In this document: piece after piece, positions 41,552 to 45,113 of the stretch
Layout of the letters: every line of letters begins with the position of its first letter
Position numbering within the stretch: position 1 is the stretch's first letter
Assembly (NCBI GenBank): GCA_026983775.1
Contig: JALSTK010000126.1
Location: forward strand, 1 to 45,113
Direction: 5' to 3'
DNA: 45,113 bases
Origin: Calditrichia bacterium
GTDB lineage: Bacteria; Calditrichota; Calditrichia; Calditrichales; Calditrichaceae
Program-made: the position numbers and the translations under genes
Notes under the pieces: generated by a model
The model's database searches: none
Seen by the model: only the letters and a program-made list of their open reading frames with translations
What the model was told of the DNA's origin: nothing

Positions 41552-42445
41552 ATGATAAAAGTACTCGATCGCATTCAAGCGGGAGAGGTTTTGCTCTCCG
41601 ACGGAGCCATGGGTACCGAATTGCAGAAACGCGGATTACCCACAGGGGCCTGCCCGGAAGAATTTAACGTGACCCATGCCGAAATCGTGCAATCTATTTA
41701 CCGGGATTATTACCGGGCCGGATCGGATATTATCGAGACAAACACATTCGGAGGGACCCGAAGCCGACTGGCTATTCACGGCAAAGAGAATGAAGTGTAC
41801 CGTTTTAACCGCCGCGGCGCCGAACTGGCTCGGGAAGTATGTCCTCCGGGCCGCTTTGTAGCCGGTTCCATGGGACCCACGGGCGAAATCTTAGAACCCC
41901 TGGGCACCCTGTCTGTGGCAAAAGCTTATGATTATTTTGCAGAGCAGGCCGAGGCTTTGGCCGAAGGGGGAGTGGATATTATTTATGTGGAAACCATGAT
42001 GGCCATCGAGGAGGCGGAAATTGCCGTTAAAGCCGTTAAGGAAAAAACCGGATTGCCGGTTGTCGGTAGTATGACCTTTAATCTGACCGATGGTGGGGTT
42101 CGTACTTCTATGGGCGTTGATGCCGCTACTATGGTCGGGCGCTTAACCGCGGTCGGAGCCGATCTGCTCGGAGCCAACTGCGGTACGGGAGTCGAAGTCG
42201 TTTTAGCTGCAATAGAAGAAATGCAGCCCTTGAGTCCGTTGCCCTTTTTAGCCCAACCCAATGCCGGAATCCCTCAAATGACGGATCATTTAATTGTTTA
42301 TCCCGAAACACCGCAGAGTTTCGAACAAAAGATCGAACAGGTCTTGCAATTCCGCATCGGTATTCTCGGCGGTTGCTGCGGAACCGGTCCGGAACATATC
42401 ATCCGTCTGCGTACCCTTCTGAACAAACATCACCCCGTGGGATAA
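41552..42445 (+). CDS. Homocysteine S-methyltransferase (MetH N-domain-like)
   Basis: A 297-residue stand-alone homocysteine-binding TIM barrel. DGAMGTELQKRG at the start, ETNTFGG, AGSMGPTGEIL, and the zinc ligands Cys210 in GANCGTG plus Cys275/Cys276 in GGCCGTGPEHI are intact. It equals the first domain of cobalamin-dependent methionine synthase without the folate, B12 and reactivation domains, which here could be supplied by the corrinoid protein downstream. Alternatively it takes methyl from another donor. A strong hairpin follows 21 bases after its stop, so transcription into the next gene may be controlled. Confidence 0.9.
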   Translation: MIKVLDRIQAGEVLLSDGAMGTELQKRGLPTGACPEEFNVTHAEIVQSIYRDYYRAGSDIIETNTFGGTRSRLAIHGKENEVYRFNRRGAELAREVCPPGRFVAGSMGPTGEILEPLGTLSVAKAYDYFAEQAEALAEGGVDIIYVETMMAIEEAEIAVKAVKEKTGLPVVGSMTFNLTDGGVRTSMGVDAATMVGRLTAVGADLLGANCGTGVEVVLAAIEEMQPLSPLPFLAQPNAGIPQMTDHLIVYPETPQSFEQKIEQVLQFRIGILGGCCGTGPEHIIRLRTLLNKHHPVG

Positions 42446-42466
42446 GCCCTCTTCAAAAAATACGAA

Positions 42467-42505
42467 CGGGGTTATTAGAAGACTTGTAATAACCCCGCTT
42501 TCTTA
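42467..42505 (+). terminator. Hairpin terminator after the homocysteine methyltransferase
   Basis: CGGGGTTATTA (42467-42477) and TAATAACCCCG (42487-42497) form a perfect 11-bp stem with a 9-base loop, followed by CTTTCTTAG. The T-run is imperfect, so it may let some transcription through to the corrinoid genes 54 bases away. Confidence 0.7.
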
Positions 42506-42507
42506 GT

Positions 42508-42552
42508 ATCTTCCTGTCAAAAGAAATCCATCTGTAAAGAGGACAGGAAGAT
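42508..42552 (+). promoter_or_regulatory. Inverted repeat hiding the ribosome site and start codon of the corrinoid protein
   Basis: ATCTTCCTGTC (42508-42518) pairs perfectly over 11 bases with GACAGGAAGAT (42542-42552), around a 23-base loop. The right arm contains the ribosome site AGGAAG (42545-42550) and the first two bases of the start ATG (42551-42553). In RNA this hairpin would block ribosome binding, so the downstream gene is probably under translational control, or the repeat is an operator. Confidence 0.65.
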
Positions 42553-43222
42553 GATGAATGAAAAATTGAAGTTATTAGCCATTTGCATCGAACGTGGAAA
42601 AGTCGATTCGCAAACCTCCTATCCCCCCGATATGCAGGGACAATCCGGTGCCTCCGAACTTACCAGGGAGTTATTGGACGAAGATGTGGATCCCAATGAT
42701 ATTTTGGCCAAAGCGCTGATGGTTGGCATGCAAAGAATCGGTGATAAATTTGGAAACGGACAGGCCTTTATTCCCGATTTACTCATTGCGGCCAAAGCCA
42801 TGTATGCCGCCATGGCGCACCTGAAGCCTTACTTTGATTCCGGTGCCGCCCGGCATAAGGGAACCATCATCTTGGGAACTGTGGCCGGTGATCTGCACGA
42901 TATCGGTAAAAACCTGGTTCGTATGGTAATGGAGGGGGACGGCTGGAAGGTGATCGACCTGGGTACCAATGTATCGGCTGAAAAATTTGTTGACAGCGTG
43001 CGTAGTAATCCGGGAAGCATGGTTGGCCTTAGTGCTCTGTTGACAACTACTATGCTTAACATGGGACCGATCACTCAAAAAGTCAAAGAATTGAATGCGG
43101 AAACAAAAGTCTTTGTAGGCGGGGCTCCGCTTTCACAACAATTTTGCGATAAAATCGGAGCCGACGGTTATTTTCCCGATCCTCAAAGCCTGGTTCGTCA
43201 TTTAAATACAAAACCAAATTAA
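42551..43222 (+). CDS. Corrinoid (B12-binding) methyltransferase protein, MtaC/MttC family
   Basis: A 223-residue cobamide-binding protein. Residues about 35-100 are the helical cap (ALMVGMQRIGDKFGNGQAFIPDLLIAAKAM); residues 104-220 the Rossmann-like B12 domain with the lower-ligand His116 in DLHDIG (D-x-H-x2-G), then VGLSALLTTTM and GGAPLS. Such proteins shuttle a methyl group between a substrate-specific methyltransferase and a methyl acceptor. The N-terminal 35 residues contain an unusual Gln/Ser/Pro-rich insert. The start lies in a hairpin (42508-42552). It is followed by one base and an MtaA-like gene, forming a clear operon. Confidence 0.93.
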   Translation: MMNEKLKLLAICIERGKVDSQTSYPPDMQGQSGASELTRELLDEDVDPNDILAKALMVGMQRIGDKFGNGQAFIPDLLIAAKAMYAAMAHLKPYFDSGAARHKGTIILGTVAGDLHDIGKNLVRMVMEGDGWKVIDLGTNVSAEKFVDSVRSNPGSMVGLSALLTTTMLNMGPITQKVKELNAETKVFVGGAPLSQQFCDKIGADGYFPDPQSLVRHLNTKPN

Positions 43223-43223
43223 A

Positions 43224-44243
43224 ATGAAGTGTCTTGCCGAGTCGGTAGATAAATATGCTAAAGAGGGGCGTAGAATGGTTGCCCCTTTAATGGGACTTCC
43301 CGGCTTACAGATGATACACAAATCCGTTAAGCTCGGACAGCAGAATTCTAAAATCCATTTTCAGACCATCCGGAGTCTGGCCGATACATTTAAACCCGAT
43401 ATCGTTTTTCCGATGATGGACCTCTCGGTGGAGGCCAATGCCCTGGGTTTACCGGCTTTATTTCCTGAGGGGGATGCAGCATCCATCCGGGCCATAACGG
43501 TCGATGCTCCATTTTTCCGTTCCGTAAAAACCATTGACATCGGCGCGGATGGACGCGCCCGCTCCTATGCGGAGACCATACGGTTGTTAAGAGAACATCT
43601 CCCTGGTTCCATCCGGGTAGGTGCTTATATTTCCGCCCCCTATACCCTGGCCGCACAAATTATGGGTATTTCGAAGGCCGGTCTGGCTGTCCTGATGTCT
43701 CCGGACAAGATAAAACAACTGATTGAATTGCTTGTGCCGGTCATCCGGCAGTATGCCTCTTTACAGATTGATGCCGGTGCAGATCTGGTTTGTATCCTCG
43801 ATCCCGGCGCCGCCCTGTTAAATCCCGGACAATTCGATGAATTTGCCGTACAATATGTGGCCTCTATCGTTCCATTACTCCATCGGCATCGGGTCGATTC
43901 CATTTACCATGTTTGCGGAAATACCATGCATGTATATAAGTTAATGGCCTCCAGCGGAGTGACCGCGCTCAGTCTCGATTCCCGCGAAGCAGGAGTCAAT
44001 TTAACTGAAATCGCCGAAAAGCTGAACGATGATATTATTCTGATGGGAAATTTGGATCCCTCCGGAACGTTATTGCAGGGAAACGAGGTCCAGGTTCGGC
44101 ATGAAGTAAACCGTTTACTTGCGGAAATGGGGAAATTTCATAATTTTATCCTGAGTTCGGGCTGCGATTTACCTAAAAACACCCCGCTGGCGAATATCAA
44201 AGCTTTTATGGAAACAGGTCGAAAGTATCATTATAACTCGTAA
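43224..44243 (+). CDS. MtaA/MtbA-type methyltransferase (UroD family)
   Basis: A 339-residue UroD-fold protein carrying the MtaA/MtbA zinc ligands: His229 and Cys231 in YHVCGN and Cys314 in SSGCDLP. Enzymes with this pattern move a methyl group between corrinoid protein and a thiol (coenzyme M in methanogens; another thiol or tetrahydrofolate route in bacteria). DMQ-like uroporphyrinogen decarboxylase residues are not complete, which supports methyltransferase use rather than haem synthesis. The ATG follows the corrinoid-protein stop after one base. The thiol partner here might be homocysteine, given the neighbour; that is inference. Confidence 0.9.
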   Translation: MKCLAESVDKYAKEGRRMVAPLMGLPGLQMIHKSVKLGQQNSKIHFQTIRSLADTFKPDIVFPMMDLSVEANALGLPALFPEGDAASIRAITVDAPFFRSVKTIDIGADGRARSYAETIRLLREHLPGSIRVGAYISAPYTLAAQIMGISKAGLAVLMSPDKIKQLIELLVPVIRQYASLQIDAGADLVCILDPGAALLNPGQFDEFAVQYVASIVPLLHRHRVDSIYHVCGNTMHVYKLMASSGVTALSLDSREAGVNLTEIAEKLNDDIILMGNLDPSGTLLQGNEVQVRHEVNRLLAEMGKFHNFILSSGCDLPKNTPLANIKAFMETGRKYHYNS

Positions 44244-44253
44244 AAGGAGAAAA

Positions 44254-45113
44254 ATGAATCCGGATATCGAACAATTCATACATACTTTACGACGGGAAAA
44301 AGCATCCTATGTCCCCATTGCAGAATTAGGAGTACATCCCAGGATTAAAGAACGCTTTCTTGGCCATCCTCTTACTTCTTTAGAAGATGAAATTGAATTC
44401 TGGTACAAAGCCGGATACGACTATGTAAAATTACAACCGGGAGCCGATTTTAATCCGTCCAAAATCGGAGTCAGCGATGAGGTCATTATTAAAGATGACG
44501 GTTCCCTGGGCTATAATTGGATGTCTGAAGGGACGGGATTAATCACCAGTTTTGAGGATTTCGAACACTATGTATTTCCTGAAAAGGAGTCGTTCGATTA
44601 TTCCCGTTTCGAGCAGGTTAAAGCCTTGCTGCCCGAAGGCATGGGAGTCATCGGGCAGTATGGGGATATATTTACCATGACCTGGGAAATGATGGGTTTT
44701 GAAGGCTTCTCCATGGCTCTGTTTGAAAACCCGGAACTGATCCAAGCCGTTAACGATCGGATCGGAGAACTGGTACTGAGCATGTTTGAATATTTCGCCC
44801 AGAGTGATGTGGTGGATGTCCTCTGGTTCAGCGATGATATCGCTTTCAGCACAGGATTGCTCATGTCGCCTCAGGTGCTGGAAACCTATTTTTTCCCCTG
44901 GTTAAAAAAAATAGGAGAGCTGGCCAGGCAATACAATAAACCGCTCATCTATCATACAGACGGGGTATTATGGGATGTCTTTGAACATATCATTGATTGC
45001 GGTGTAGATGCTTTACATCCCATTGAACCCAAAGCTATGAAGATTGCCGAAGTCAAAGAAAAATATGGTGACAAGCTCTGTCTGATCGGGCACGTGGATG
45101 TGGATCTATTAGC
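44254..45113 (+). CDS. UroD-family methyltransferase, partial (3' end outside window)
   Basis: An open frame of 286 full codons starts at ATG 44254, five bases after AAAGGAG, and runs off the window end. It begins MNPDIEQFIHTLRREKASYV and has the UroD/COG0407 barrel phrases KAGYDYVKLQPG, YGDIFTMTWEMMGFEGFSMAL, VLWFSDDIAF and HPIEPKAMKIAEVK. At the site where MtaA-type enzymes have H-x-C it reads HTDG (His234, Asp236), so the classical zinc pair is absent. It may be the substrate-specific methyltransferase of this module, paired with the corrinoid protein. Substrate unknown. Confidence 0.9.
   Translation, partial: MNPDIEQFIHTLRREKASYVPIAELGVHPRIKERFLGHPLTSLEDEIEFWYKAGYDYVKLQPGADFNPSKIGVSDEVIIKDDGSLGYNWMSEGTGLITSFEDFEHYVFPEKESFDYSRFEQVKALLPEGMGVIGQYGDIFTMTWEMMGFEGFSMALFENPELIQAVNDRIGELVLSMFEYFAQSDVVDVLWFSDDIAFSTGLLMSPQVLETYFFPWLKKIGELARQYNKPLIYHTDGVLWDVFEHIIDCGVDALHPIEPKAMKIAEVKEKYGDKLCLIGHVDVDLL

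Noticed and set aside
42446-42550. Cobalamin riboswitch before the corrinoid genes
   Set aside because: The roughly 100-base gap is too short and shows none of the conserved B12-box pattern I know; only simple hairpins are visible.

Overview
The window reads like a Gram-negative bacterium of the Bacteroidota/FCB superphylum (true Bacteroidota or a relative such as Calditrichota; phylum not provable from this sequence alone). Reasons: a complete batABCDE set with moxR and DUF58 partners, GldG/GldF-like ABC subunits, many lipoproteins with short lipoboxes, a DUF4105/Lnb-type membrane protein, and several promoters matching the Bacteroidota form TTTG-N17-20-TAnnTTTG (clearest before trpE and before the TPR lipoprotein at 19557-19946). 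Base composition is mostly about 45-50% GC, but the trp operon is clearly richer.

Layout. 1-1020 (minus): N-terminal part of a large outer-surface lipoprotein. 1231-3139 (plus): archease and rtcB, an RNA-ligation pair. 3140-19441 (minus): one long co-directional cluster, in transcription order a BatD-like protein, moxR, DUF58, TPR/SurA-N-like lipoprotein, second BatD-like protein, ABC ATPase, ABC permease, GldG-like protein, DUF4340 protein, batA, batB, batC, a Gln/Lys-rich protein, batD, batE and a SPOR lipoprotein. 19557-21423 (minus): a TPR lipoprotein with its own promoter and terminator, and an LPP20-like secreted protein. Around 21424-22803 lies a divergent, gene-poor zone with one 59-residue ORF and several dyads. 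22804-29470 (plus): a complete tryptophan operon trpE-trpGD(fused)-trpC-trpF-trpB-trpA. 29877-41499 (plus): metabolic and envelope genes: acyl-CoA synthetase, secreted MetX-like hydrolase, secreted metallophosphoesterase, 2,4-dienoyl-CoA-reductase-like SDR, YycJ-type beta-lactamase-fold protein, DUF4105/Lnb-like protein, orphan DNA methyltransferase, prolyl oligopeptidase. 41552-45113 (plus): a corrinoid methyl-transfer module: homocysteine S-methyltransferase, corrinoid protein, MtaA-like and a second UroD-family methyltransferase cut by the window end.

How the genes work together. The minus cluster joins MoxR/VWA chaperone-like parts (MoxR ATPase, DUF58, BatA/B) with an ABC exporter-like complex and periplasmic beta-sandwich/TPR parts, suggesting one envelope-assembly or stress machine rather than two separate systems. 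The trp operon encodes every step from chorismate to tryptophan, with overlapping stop/start junctions except for one 185-base gap before trpC. The last four genes look like a split methionine-synthase-like or methyl-substrate-using pathway, with the corrinoid-protein start codon buried in a perfect 11-bp inverted repeat.

No tRNA, rRNA, CRISPR array, transposase or phage gene was recognised. Small dispersed palindromic repeats sit in three gaps.
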